Source: DATAEE01 sp036258175 (GTDB lineage: Bacteria > Acidobacteriota > Vicinamibacteria > Vicinamibacterales > 2-12-FULL-66-21). Taken from it: a stretch of 64,000 nt of DNA. The position numbers and the translations under genes were made by a program. Positions 33,732 through 41,347 of the stretch are shown here, in pieces. The first letter of the stretch is position 1; each line of letters opens with the position of its first letter. The DNA lies in contig DATAEE010000333.1 in NCBI GenBank assembly GCA_036258175.1, forward strand, positions 1 through 64,000, read 5' to 3'. The notes under the pieces were generated by a model. That model searched no databases and was not told the origin of the DNA. It saw only the letters and a program-made list of their open reading frames with translations.

Positions 33732-34724
33732 CTGAAGAGAACGCTCATCGTCGCGGGTGCCGTTGCCCTCGGCGCGGGGTTCCTCACGCGGTACGCGCCG
33801 CCGGCGCCGACGCCCGTTCCCGCGGGTGCCTTCGCGTTCGCCGTCCTGGGAGACGCCCCGTACTATCCGTGGGAGGACCTCCAGTTCCGTCTCGTCCTGC
33901 GCGAGCTCGACGCGAACGACCTCCGAGCCGTCGTGCACGTCGGCGACATCTTCTGGCGTCCCTGCACCGACGCGTACTACCAGCGAAGCCTCGGTTGGTT
34001 CAACGGCCTGAGACATCCGGTCATTTATACACCCGGCGACAACGAGTGGTTCGATTGCTGGGAGCCTGGCTCGGGACGGTTCGCGCCGCAGAACCGCCTC
34101 GATCGCATCCGCAAGATCTTCTTCGCCGGCCCGGCACGAAGCCTGGGCGGACGCCCGCTGATGCTCGTCAGCCAGGGAGGACACGGATCGTTTCCGGAGT
34201 TCGTAGAGAACGTCCGCTGGGTTGAACAGGGCTTCATCTTCGCCACGGTCCACGTGATCGGCAGCATGAACGGGATGAAGCCGTTTCCTGCGCGTGCCGC
34301 GTCCGACGATGTGGAGTCGAAGCGTCGGACCGAGGCGGCCGCTGCGTGGGTGCGCGAGACGTTCGCTGAAGCCGCCTCGTCGAATGTTGCTGGCGTGGTG
34401 CTAGCGTTCCACGCGAGCCCGGATTTCGACGAGCGCCCGCCGACCTTTAGGAACCGCGCCGTCTTCGAGCCTTTCCTCGCCGCGCTCGAGGAGGAAGCGG
34501 GGCGGTTTCAAAATCCAGTCCTGATGATGCACGGAGACGATCACATCTTCACCGTGGATCGCCCGCTCGTCAGACGCGGAACGGGCCAACGGCTCGAGAA
34601 CGTGGTTCGACTCGAGGTGCCCGGCTCGCCGGAGGTCGGCTGGGTGCGAGTGACAGTGCAGCCAGGCGCGAAGGAACTGTTTACATTCGAGAAGCACGTC
34701 GTCGGAAGGTGGAAGTACTGGTAG
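33732..34724 (+). CDS. Secreted metallophosphoesterase (likely CTG start)
   Basis: About 330 residues. The fold begins well before the first ATG: AFAFAVLGDAPYY carries the first metal-binding Asp, HVGDIFW the GD motif and TPGDNEWFDCW the GDNE motif of calcineurin-like phosphoesterases; MMHGDDHIFTVD near residue 278 supplies the C-terminal His. The frame is open from 33711 and contains no ATG, GTG or TTG upstream of the motifs. The best start is CTG at 33732, one base after the VOC stop, giving a signal peptide (LKRTLIVAGAVALGAGF); ATT at 33717 is an alternative. It hydrolyses phosphoesters in the periplasm; substrate unknown. The residues ahead of the first metal site would be lost with the internal ATG at 33933. 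Confidence 0.82.
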   Translation: MKRTLIVAGAVALGAGFLTRYAPPAPTPVPAGAFAFAVLGDAPYYPWEDLQFRLVLRELDANDLRAVVHVGDIFWRPCTDAYYQRSLGWFNGLRHPVIYTPGDNEWFDCWEPGSGRFAPQNRLDRIRKIFFAGPARSLGGRPLMLVSQGGHGSFPEFVENVRWVEQGFIFATVHVIGSMNGMKPFPARAASDDVESKRRTEAAAAWVRETFAEAASSNVAGVVLAFHASPDFDERPPTFRNRAVFEPFLAALEEEAGRFQNPVLMMHGDDHIFTVDRPLVRRGTGQRLENVVRLEVPGSPEVGWVRVTVQPGAKELFTFEKHVVGRWKYW

Positions 34725-34738
34725 ACGCCGACACATTC

Positions 34739-34822
34739 ATTGGCGATTTGCGATTGTGGATTGGGGTTTGACTGGCGATTCGGGATTGAGGATTGGGGAT
34801 TATTGACGATTGGTGATTGGTG
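34739..34822 (+). repeat. Heptamer array GATTGNN between convergent genes
   Basis: GCGATTTGCGATTGTGGATT, GATTGAG, GATTGGG, GATTGGT, GATTGGT with partial units. It contains the TAA stop of the hydrolase on the minus strand, whose last residues (SPITNRQ) are array-encoded. Confidence 0.8.
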
Positions 34823-35639
34823 AGCCGCGCAGGAACGAGCGCACTTCAGCTGCGAACTCCGCCGGCTTCTGCAGCGGCAGCCAGTGCGTTCCTCCTTCGA
34901 TGATCGTGACCTTCGATCCGCGGACGTGTTCACCTAGTCGGACGCCGTGAATTGGCGGGAAATGAACATCTCTGTCACCCCAGAGTGCGAGCGTAGGAAC
35001 CTCGATCCTCCGGTACTCCTCGACGAGACGCGGCAAGGCTCCCTGGTATCCCGCGCACATCCGGACGATGAACTGACGCACTGCGTTTTCGCGGAAGCAG
35101 TCCTGGAAATCCTGGACGACGGTCTCGTCGATCTGGTGGAACCGCGGAAGGGAGGTCTTCCATGCGCGCCGGAAGACGAGCCGCGGTGTGTGGCGGAGAA
35201 AGAATTGATTGAGCTGAAAGCGACGCAGTACGTCGATCTCCCAGGACGTGCGTGCGTCGAACTGGAGGAGCGATCCGCTGACGACGACGTGCGAGATGCG
35301 CTGAGAATGGCGGGCCGCTGCGATGGCCGCGGGTTGACCGCCCATGTCGATGCCGACGACCGCCGCGCGATCGATCTTCCAGTGGTCCAGCAGCGCGATC
35401 AGGCGCGCTGTCATGTCGAACGGCGTGGCGCCTCCCGGCCAGGCGGCGCTGCGGCCCATTCCCGGCCAGTCGATCGCGATGACCTCGAAGCTGTCGGCGA
35501 GAAGCGGGCCAACCGCGCTCCACATGTGCAGGTTGTCTGGATAGCCGTGCAGAAACACGATCGGTAGGCCCTGCCCGAAGCGTGAGTAGCGCAGCGTCCG
35601 CCCCTGAACGTCGTCGGTGCGGACAGGCGACAACGGCAT
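34800..35639 (-). CDS. Alpha/beta-hydrolase with Asp nucleophile (epoxide hydrolase / haloalkane dehalogenase-like)
   Basis: 279 residues. HGYPDNLHMW holds the oxyanion-hole region. The nucleophile elbow reads VVGIDMGGQPA: GxDxG rather than GxSxG, so the nucleophile is Asp, as in epoxide hydrolases and haloalkane dehalogenases. LALWGDRDVHFP carries the acid and GGTHWLPLQKP the catalytic His. Substrate preference cannot be told. Its start overlaps the stop of the FAD enzyme upstream (TGATG), so the two are co-translated; this is the last gene of the 40.2-34.8 kb cluster. The C-terminal residues and stop come from the GATTGNN array. Confidence 0.9.
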   Translation of the reverse strand: MPLSPVRTDDVQGRTLRYSRFGQGLPIVFLHGYPDNLHMWSAVGPLLADSFEVIAIDWPGMGRSAAWPGGATPFDMTARLIALLDHWKIDRAAVVGIDMGGQPAAIAAARHSQRISHVVVSGSLLQFDARTSWEIDVLRRFQLNQFFLRHTPRLVFRRAWKTSLPRFHQIDETVVQDFQDCFRENAVRQFIVRMCAGYQGALPRLVEEYRRIEVPTLALWGDRDVHFPPIHGVRLGEHVRGSKVTIIEGGTHWLPLQKPAEFAAEVRSFLRGSPITNRQ

Positions 35640-37042
35640 CAGCGGCGCTTCGCGTCCCGATGCAGCGCCTCGGCGGCGAGCACGCCCGAGATCGCACAGA
35701 AGCTCACCCACTGGCCGGGATGCGTCGAGGCGCCGGCGAGATAGAGCCCTCGAATCCACGGGCTGCGATGGCGCATGCGCCCGCCGAGGAACAGCCGCCG
35801 GTTCATCGACGGATTCATGCTGTCCCGGTACAGGTTCATCTCCGATCCCCATTGCCGCGACGTACGGCTCGCGACGACCTCGGCGTCGATCAGGCCGTCC
35901 CGCCACCAGGACTGATCGATCATTTCGCGGAGCACCCTGGACTGTCCCTCGCTGCCGAGCTCGCTGGCCTTCCGATGATCGATCGGAGCGATCAGGCGCA
36001 TCGGGAACGGATCGCCATCGCCTGCCGCCTGACCCGCGCCCGGCCGAACGACGGCGAGCGTCACGGTTCTATCTACGCCGAGCATGAAGCGTAAGTACGA
36101 CCTGGGGAGCCGACCACTCGCACGCACGTACGCGCATAAACCCGGCGACTGGAGCGGTACCGCGCGGAGCCGCCGGCGCACCGAATCGGGCACACCCTCG
36201 ACCAGCTCTTCGTACGTGCCGATCCCGTTGTAGTTGGAGACCACTGCGTCGCAGGGGAGGATGTCGCCGCGGTCGGTTTCGACACCGACTACGCGCCGAT
36301 TGTCGATCCTGATGCGGCGGGCACGAGTGTTGATCCAAATATCGACGCCGATCGCTTCCGCGTGCTGCTTGAGAAGGTTCGGAATCGCGCGCATGCCCGC
36401 CTTCGGCACGTACGCGCCGACGCTGTGAATCAGCGCGGGCACGAACGCCATCACGCTTGGCGCCTCGTCCGGCGATTGGCCGGCGATGTGCGTCCAGATG
36501 ATGATCGCATCGGCAATTTCTGTCGGCAGGCTCGTGGACCGCAGGACGCTTCCCAACGATCGCAACAGAAACGGCGCCGCACCCAGGGCGCCGCGGCGGG
36601 CGAGCTCCAGGACCGTCGGATGCGAGACGACGAGGAGTGCCGCAAGCTTGCGCCTGAGCGCTTCCATTTCCGCCACGAACCGTTCGTAGGCGCGACCCGC
36701 GCCGGGCCATTCGAGCTCCAGGTCATGCGTCGTGCGCTCGAGGTCGAGGAAGATGCGGACAGGCTGCCGTCCCGGCGCATTCACCTCGTACAACTGGTGC
36801 ATCGGTTCGAGGCCGAGTTCGGCAACGTCGATCCCGAGCCGCTCGAACGCCCACTCGAGGCCCGGTCGATCGAGAAGGATGTACGGGCCGCCGTCGAACG
36901 AGAGTCCACCCGCGTCGACGCCAGATGCCAGGCCTCCCACCTCGGCGCGCGCTTCGCAGAGCAGTACGCGATGGCCGAAGGCGGCGAGGCGCCCGGCTGC
37001 CGTCAGGCCGCCGACGCCGCCGCCGATCACGACCACTCTCAT
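35639..37042 (-). CDS. FAD-dependent oxidoreductase, phytoene desaturase (CrtI)-like
   Basis: 467 residues. The N-terminal dinucleotide-binding motif is VVVIGGGVGGLTAAGRLAAFGHRVLLCEARAEVGG. The C-terminal FAD signature is GLYLAGASTHPGQWVSFCAISGVLAAEAL, near-typical for CrtI and all-trans-retinol saturase-like proteins. Family members desaturate or saturate polyene chains. No carotenoid synthase (CrtB) is nearby, so the substrate may be another isoprenoid or lipid. It overlaps the di-iron/DUF362 gene by four bases upstream and the hydrolase downstream, placing it in the middle of the operon. Confidence 0.9.
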   Translation of the reverse strand: MRVVVIGGGVGGLTAAGRLAAFGHRVLLCEARAEVGGLASGVDAGGLSFDGGPYILLDRPGLEWAFERLGIDVAELGLEPMHQLYEVNAPGRQPVRIFLDLERTTHDLELEWPGAGRAYERFVAEMEALRRKLAALLVVSHPTVLELARRGALGAAPFLLRSLGSVLRSTSLPTEIADAIIIWTHIAGQSPDEAPSVMAFVPALIHSVGAYVPKAGMRAIPNLLKQHAEAIGVDIWINTRARRIRIDNRRVVGVETDRGDILPCDAVVSNYNGIGTYEELVEGVPDSVRRRLRAVPLQSPGLCAYVRASGRLPRSYLRFMLGVDRTVTLAVVRPGAGQAAGDGDPFPMRLIAPIDHRKASELGSEGQSRVLREMIDQSWWRDGLIDAEVVASRTSRQWGSEMNLYRDSMNPSMNRRLFLGGRMRHRSPWIRGLYLAGASTHPGQWVSFCAISGVLAAEALHRDAKRR

Positions 37043-38892
37043 TGCGGATGTCTGAGGCCGATCATCGCCCGCACCGCGCTCCGGGCGGCACGAAGCGGCA
37101 GCGAGGGGGAGTCCTTTGGAGGAAACACCTCCTCGTCCATCTCTGGAACGAACAGCGCGCCGCGGCCGCTGCCGAGCACGTAGACCGGATATGACACGAG
37201 GCTCAGAAATGCCGAGAACTCGTTATGGTACGGGCTCTTCCACTCCGCGATCGCCTCATCCGGGCCGGCGACCGTCGGAGACAAGTCGCCGGCGCCGAAC
37301 CAGTGATGCGCGGCGCGGAGCATGCTCGACTCACGCGGGTCGCGCATGCCCATGTGGCGCGCGGCGACGATGTCGAGGGCGAGGCCGTCAATGGCTGCGT
37401 AGAAGCGGAGTGGGGCCTTGGGCTTCGGGCATCCCATCACACCGACGAGGCCGTCGGCCACTTCGCTCCACGCTTCAAGAATGGCAAAGTGCGGCGGGCA
37501 TGCGTCGAGCAGCATCATCACGGCGGTCTCGCGCTGCGCCTGCCGCTCGCAGAAGAGGAACTGATCGCATCGCGCGCCGAGCCACTCGACGTTGCCGACC
37601 GTCAGGTACGCGATCTCGACTGGATGGCTTCGCATCTTCCCCAGCGAAATGCGAAAGTCCGCGTCCTTCCACGTCCGGCTGACGGTGTACTGCGCCATCC
37701 CGCGACTGAACCGGTGCTCCGTCTGATCCTTCGAGGTATCCACCAGCCGGTACCACGGCGAGGCGAAGCCGAAGTACTCGGCAACGGCGTCCACGCCGCG
37801 GTTCGCATAGAACTCGTCGTAGATGTTGGGCGACTCGAGCGCGTTCACCGTGCCGCAGCCGTTCTCGACGAGGAACCGCGCCAGCTGCTCGAGCACCGCC
37901 GGGTCGGTGATGCAGGATCGGTCTTTCCGGTGGTAGCCGAGCATGAACGTCGGTTTGATGGCGACGGTCATCTCGGCCCGACGCTTAGCGAGCCGCTCCG
38001 CCCGGGCGTCAATCGCCGAAAGGAGTTCCGATCGTTCGAGGAGGCGTTGAAGCGCCGCGTGTTTTTCCGAAGGATCGCTCCCGCGGACGACGTCGACGCG
38101 GCTGCCGCTGCCCAACGGATTGTCGAGCGAGGTCCGCCGGCGGCGGTCCCGCGGGAGGAATTCCTCTCCAATCTTTCCGATCTCGTCGGCCAGCGTCGTC
38201 GCATCATGCCCGCCGATTAGACGGTCCTCGTCGTCGAACGCAGCGGCGAACAGCTCGAACAGCGCGCCGTGGCGCTGCTCGTCGAGCTCGATCCGCTCGA
38301 AGTCTCCGACGAGCGTGCGAGGCAGGGCGGAATCGTTCTCCGCCAGCGTTCGAATCCGGTTCCAGCACAGCCACGCGGTCCTTTCGGCGTCGATGTTGAA
38401 CTCGCAGAAGCGCCGGAACGATCCGTACTCGAGCGCCGACCGGACCTCGGCGGGCACGCTGCCCATGAGCATCCCCGCGGTCGTGACCGCTTTCGCGAGC
38501 GTTCGCGAGATCGGGGCGTCGCTCCACCGCGCGTGCATCAGGACGGAGCTTGCCCATCCGCCGACGCCGCCCGCGAGCTGCCGCGTGTACGCCTTCATCC
38601 GCAGGAACGGTCCTCCGAGTCGGAGGATCGCCCCGCGGATGTAGATCGCGTGCATCTCTTCGTCTTTCCACGCCCAGATGAGCGCGTGGCGAAGAATCTC
38701 GCGCACGTCGGGCGGGATCGGCATGCGCGCGAGGCGGCGGGTAATCGCGTTCTCGCGATAGCCGATGGCGACGATCTCCTCTCGCTCGAGCGCGAGGAGA
38801 AAAAGCTCGAGCATCTCCTCACGAGGGCGTCCGGTCCACCGGACTTTGCCCTCGGCGAGCTGTTTCTCGAACTCCTGGTAGATCGAGCCCAC
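37039..38892 (-). CDS. Fusion of ferritin-like di-iron domain and DUF362 (COG2006) domain
   Basis: 617 residues from the GTG at 38892 (VGSIYQEFEKQ), one base after the stop of the gene upstream. Residues 1-230 form a ferritin-like helical bundle with four carboxylate/His helices: ALEREEIVAIGY, WKDEEMHAIYIRGA, FRRFCEFNIDAERTAW and IELDEQRHGALFEL, a plausible di-iron site. Residues 280-617 are DUF362: VAIKPTFMLGYH, TDPAVLEQLARFLVENG, ISLGKMRSHPVEIAYLTVGNVEW, VVGVMGCPKP-like region and ALDIVAARHMGMRDP. DUF362 has no settled biochemical role. This pairing is unfamiliar to me. By context it may hydroxylate or desaturate a lipid-like substrate with its CrtI-like neighbour. Confidence 0.8.
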   Translation of the reverse strand: MGSIYQEFEKQLAEGKVRWTGRPREEMLELFLLALEREEIVAIGYRENAITRRLARMPIPPDVREILRHALIWAWKDEEMHAIYIRGAILRLGGPFLRMKAYTRQLAGGVGGWASSVLMHARWSDAPISRTLAKAVTTAGMLMGSVPAEVRSALEYGSFRRFCEFNIDAERTAWLCWNRIRTLAENDSALPRTLVGDFERIELDEQRHGALFELFAAAFDDEDRLIGGHDATTLADEIGKIGEEFLPRDRRRRTSLDNPLGSGSRVDVVRGSDPSEKHAALQRLLERSELLSAIDARAERLAKRRAEMTVAIKPTFMLGYHRKDRSCITDPAVLEQLARFLVENGCGTVNALESPNIYDEFYANRGVDAVAEYFGFASPWYRLVDTSKDQTEHRFSRGMAQYTVSRTWKDADFRISLGKMRSHPVEIAYLTVGNVEWLGARCDQFLFCERQAQRETAVMMLLDACPPHFAILEAWSEVADGLVGVMGCPKPKAPLRFYAAIDGLALDIVAARHMGMRDPRESSMLRAAHHWFGAGDLSPTVAGPDEAIAEWKSPYHNEFSAFLSLVSYPVYVLGSGRGALFVPEMDEEVFPPKDSPSLPLRAARSAVRAMIGLRHPQ

Positions 38893-38893
38893 G

Positions 38894-39337
38894 CTAGACC
38901 CGTCGCATACGGAAGGTCCCGTGATCGGTGCGCGATCGAAACGTCGACGTGAACAGATCGCCCGCGACCTCGCCGCTATAGTCGTAAACACCGCCGCCGA
39001 ACGTGCCGAGGTCGGACGATCCTTTGAACGTCCAGGAAGCCGGAGCCACGGGCCTCTCAGGCCCGCGGTCGACCACCAGATCCGTCGAGTAGCAGGCTTT
39101 CAGAACTTTGGCGAACGTCGCGTGAAAGGTCGCGCGCCACCGGTGCTCGTCCAGGCGGACCATCACGGCGCGGAGCGGTCCATGAAACCCGTTCGCGTCG
39201 CTGTGCCAGTCGCCATGCCAGCGTCCGGCCAGCGGATCGCCGGGCGGGACGGCAGGCGCCGAGTTCCACGCCTCCTGAAAACCGCGGCAACTGGTGACGA
39301 GCGGCGCGAGCAGGTGCAGCAGATCGCTGAGCGGCAT
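38894..39337 (-). CDS. Hypothetical protein upstream of the di-iron/DUF362 fusion
   Basis: 147 residues, no family recognised. MPLSDLLHLLAPLVTSCRGFQEAWNSAP is a short helical lead without a convincing signal peptide. The remainder is beta-rich (WHGDWHSDANGFHGPLRAVMVRLDEHRWRATFHATFAKVL, FGGGVYDYSGEVAGDLFTSTFRSRTDHGTFRMRRV), a pattern of alternating strands like a small lipocalin-like or THAP4-type barrel. It ends one base before the GTG of the fusion gene and starts 25 bases after the small membrane protein, so it belongs to the cluster. A lipid-binding role would fit the neighbours but is inference. Confidence 0.7.
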   Translation of the reverse strand: MPLSDLLHLLAPLVTSCRGFQEAWNSAPAVPPGDPLAGRWHGDWHSDANGFHGPLRAVMVRLDEHRWRATFHATFAKVLKACYSTDLVVDRGPERPVAPASWTFKGSSDLGTFGGGVYDYSGEVAGDLFTSTFRSRTDHGTFRMRRV

Positions 39338-39362
39338 GCGGGTGTGTCGAGGGCGCCCGGGC

Positions 39363-39644
39363 CTATGTCTTGCTCACGACGATCAGCATCAGTACTACCT
39401 GCAGCCCCGCGGCGATGGCGTTGGGCAGCCAGATCCCGCGCCTCGCGAAGCGGAGGCCATACAGGAACCAGAACGCGTACACGAGCAGGAATCCGGCGAT
39501 GAAGAGCAGCGACACGGACGACCGTTCGGGAATCGTCCACTCATGGACGATCTGCCGCGCGATCGCGCTGCACGCGATGAATCCGAACAGCACGCCGAGA
39601 TTGTCCCACGCTCTATCCGAGATCCCTGCGAGGATACGCGTCAC
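39363..39644 (-). CDS. Small integral membrane protein
   Basis: 93 residues from a GTG that overlaps the stop of the lipoprotein upstream (GTGA). Three hydrophobic helices: NLGVLFGFIACSAIARQIV, SVSLLFIAGFLLVYAFWFLYGL and WLPNAIAAGLQVVLMLIVV. No family recognised. The longer open frame upstream runs over the lipoprotein gene and is not protein-like, which decides the start. Second gene of the 40.2-34.8 kb cluster. Confidence 0.75.
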   Translation of the reverse strand: MTRILAGISDRAWDNLGVLFGFIACSAIARQIVHEWTIPERSSVSLLFIAGFLLVYAFWFLYGLRFARRGIWLPNAIAAGLQVVLMLIVVSKT

Positions 39645-40168
39645 TCCGGGCCATCCTTCTTGTCCTTCCTTCGCTCGCAGACGACGAGGTCGAGGAAGTA
39701 GCCGGGCTTTTTCAAGTCGGCTTCGAGCATGCTCCGAAGCGCGGCGGAGGACGCCGCTTTGATCGGCTTGTCGTCGCTCGGCATCTCGAGGTGGAGCTTG
39801 TCGCCCGAAAGCGTCGCCCGTAGGAAGGTCCATTCGAGCGGTTCCAGAGGAGGCGAGTCTTTCGCTGCCTTGACGTTGAACAGCGTCATTCCCTGGATGC
39901 TGCTGGCGTGCGCTTCGTAGAGCTCCGGCTCCTCCTTCGGCTCGCGGACTTCCACGAGAAACCGGAACGCATCCAGGGCGCTGATTGCCAGCTCGCTCTT
40001 GCCCGCTCCAGGTTCGGCCAGCGGATCGTCACAGTCCCAGGTGCCCAGGAACGACGTGTCCACTTTGATCTGCGGCGAGGAATCGATCGGCACGGGCGAC
40101 AGGCAGCCGCCGGCTGCGAAGGCCACGACAGCAATGCCGACGAGCGCACGGCTCGGCACGGCGGCCAT
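39641..40168 (-). CDS. Putative lipoprotein, first gene of the 40.2-34.8 kb cluster
   Basis: 175 residues. The N-terminus ALVGIAVVAFAAGGC is a lipoprotein signal with lipobox AGGC. Mature part: KVDTSFLGTWDCDDPLAEPG, FRFLVEVREP, TLFNVKAAKD, PLEWTFLRATLSGDKLHLEMPS, a strand-rich pattern resembling lipocalin-like extracellular domains. Function unknown. It heads the operon, so regulation of the cluster should lie in the 277-base spacer 40169-40445, which is mostly repeat. Confidence 0.72.
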   Translation of the reverse strand: MAAVPSRALVGIAVVAFAAGGCLSPVPIDSSPQIKVDTSFLGTWDCDDPLAEPGAGKSELAISALDAFRFLVEVREPKEEPELYEAHASSIQGMTLFNVKAAKDSPPLEPLEWTFLRATLSGDKLHLEMPSDDKPIKAASSAALRSMLEADLKKPGYFLDLVVCERRKDKKDGPE

Positions 40169-40176
40169 CGTAGCAG

Positions 40177-40335
40177 ACTTTACGTGCCTTTCATGACTTC
40201 ACGTGACTTCGCGTAACGCTCATTACTTTCGTGACTGGCGCCCGAACGATCTTGGGGGGGAGTTGGAGAGGTTGGGAGGCTGACTTCACTGATCACCAAA
40301 CCACGTACCCCGGATGACACGGATTTCGCGGATGC
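40177..40335 (+). repeat. Composite spacer element, copy 1
   Basis: Three repeat types in fixed order: ACTTTACGTG/ACTTTCATG-type units (40177-40236), a GGGGAGTTGGAGAGGTTGGGAGG stretch (about 40252-40280, given here as one purine-rich block), and an ATCCGTG-type block on the minus strand ending in a segment identical to copy 2 (40311-40335). The unit order and sequence match 55080-55208 in reverse complement. The remainder of the 277-base spacer (to 40445) shows no further feature. Confidence 0.8.
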
Positions 40336-40445
40336 GGTGTGACCGGCATTCAGCGGGCCGGCCCGTCAGCGTGACAGCCTCCTCAAGTCTCCGAAACCTC
40401 CGTTGAGATTTCGCGCGGGCGTAGGCGCTGCGCTAATCTGCGACG

Positions 40446-41240
40446 GTGCCAGTCGTCGACACTGCCGCCGATCCGCGGCTCGCGCTCTATCGCGGCGTCC
40501 GCGATCCCGAGTTGCTGCGCGAACACGGCGTGTTTATCGCAGAGGGCCGGCTGGTCGTGCGGCGTCTGCTCGAGTCGTCCCGGTTTCGCACCAGGTCTGT
40601 CCTCGTGACGCCGACCGCCCGCGCGGAGCTCTCCGATTTGCTCGGGCGGCTCGACGAGGCCACGCCGGTTTACGAGGCGGATATCGATCTGTTCCGCGAC
40701 TTGACTGGATTCAACGTGCACCGCGGTTGTCTGGCGATCGGGGAGCGCCCGGCGCCGAGACCGTGGCGCGATGTCCTGCAGAACGCTCGGACGGTGCTCG
40801 TGCTCGAGGATGTTGGAAACCCGGACAACATCGGGGGCGCTTTTCGCGCGGCGGTCGCGCTGGGCGCCGACGCCGTCCTGTTGTCAGCCGGTTGCGCCGA
40901 TCCGCTCTATCGAAAGTCGATCAGAACGTCGATGGCGGCGACGCTGACGCTTCCGTTTACTACCGCCGAGCCGTGGCCGGACGTGCTCGACGATCTGCGG
41001 CGCGACGGCATCGAGATCGTCGCGCTGACGCCGTCAGGATCCGAAGAGATCGGCGGCCTTCGACGCACGCGGAGGATCGCGCTCGTCGCCGGTCACGAAG
41101 GGCGTGGCCTCAGCGAGGCCGCGCTCGCGCGCGCGGATCGTCAGGTCCGCATCCCGATGACGCCAGGCGCGGATTCACTCAACGTAGTCACGGCTGTGGC
41201 GATCGCGCTGCACCACTTATCGGCGATGGGTGATCGATGA
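40446..41240 (+). CDS. TrmH/SpoU-family RNA 2'-O-methyltransferase
   Basis: 264 residues from a GTG. The N-terminal substrate-binding domain (IAEGRLVVRRLLESSRFRTRSVLV) precedes the SPOUT knot with the three family motifs: VLVLEDVGNPDNIGGAFRAA (motif 1), IALVAGHEGRGLS (motif 2), and IPMTPGADSLNVVTAVAIALH (motif 3), which form the SAM-binding trefoil knot. It methylates a ribose in rRNA or tRNA. Target not predictable. It is divergent from the lipoprotein cluster. Confidence 0.93.
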   Translation: MPVVDTAADPRLALYRGVRDPELLREHGVFIAEGRLVVRRLLESSRFRTRSVLVTPTARAELSDLLGRLDEATPVYEADIDLFRDLTGFNVHRGCLAIGERPAPRPWRDVLQNARTVLVLEDVGNPDNIGGAFRAAVALGADAVLLSAGCADPLYRKSIRTSMAATLTLPFTTAEPWPDVLDDLRRDGIEIVALTPSGSEEIGGLRRTRRIALVAGHEGRGLSEAALARADRQVRIPMTPGADSLNVVTAVAIALHHLSAMGDR

Positions 41241-41341
41241 TCGCGCATCGAGATAACCCGATACCGCCATCACTTGAACCGATAAGGAATGATCCGATCC
41301 GTCCATGACATCACCCGATCACCGATCGCCCATCGTCGATG
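41228..41341. repeat. Octamer-type array CCCGATNN/ATCGG in the TrmH-ADOP spacer
   Basis: GGTGATCGATGATCGCGC, AACCCGATACCGC, GAACCGATAAGG, ATGATCCGATCCG, CACCCGATCACCGATCGCCC. It fills the 107-base gap between convergent genes; degenerate relatives of the unit at 7774-7872. Confidence 0.65.
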
Positions 41342-41347
41342 ACGGTT

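Noticed and set aside
34947..35567. 206-residue plus-strand frame over the hydrolase
   Set aside because: Charged low-complexity shadow; the minus-strand hydrolase has all motifs.
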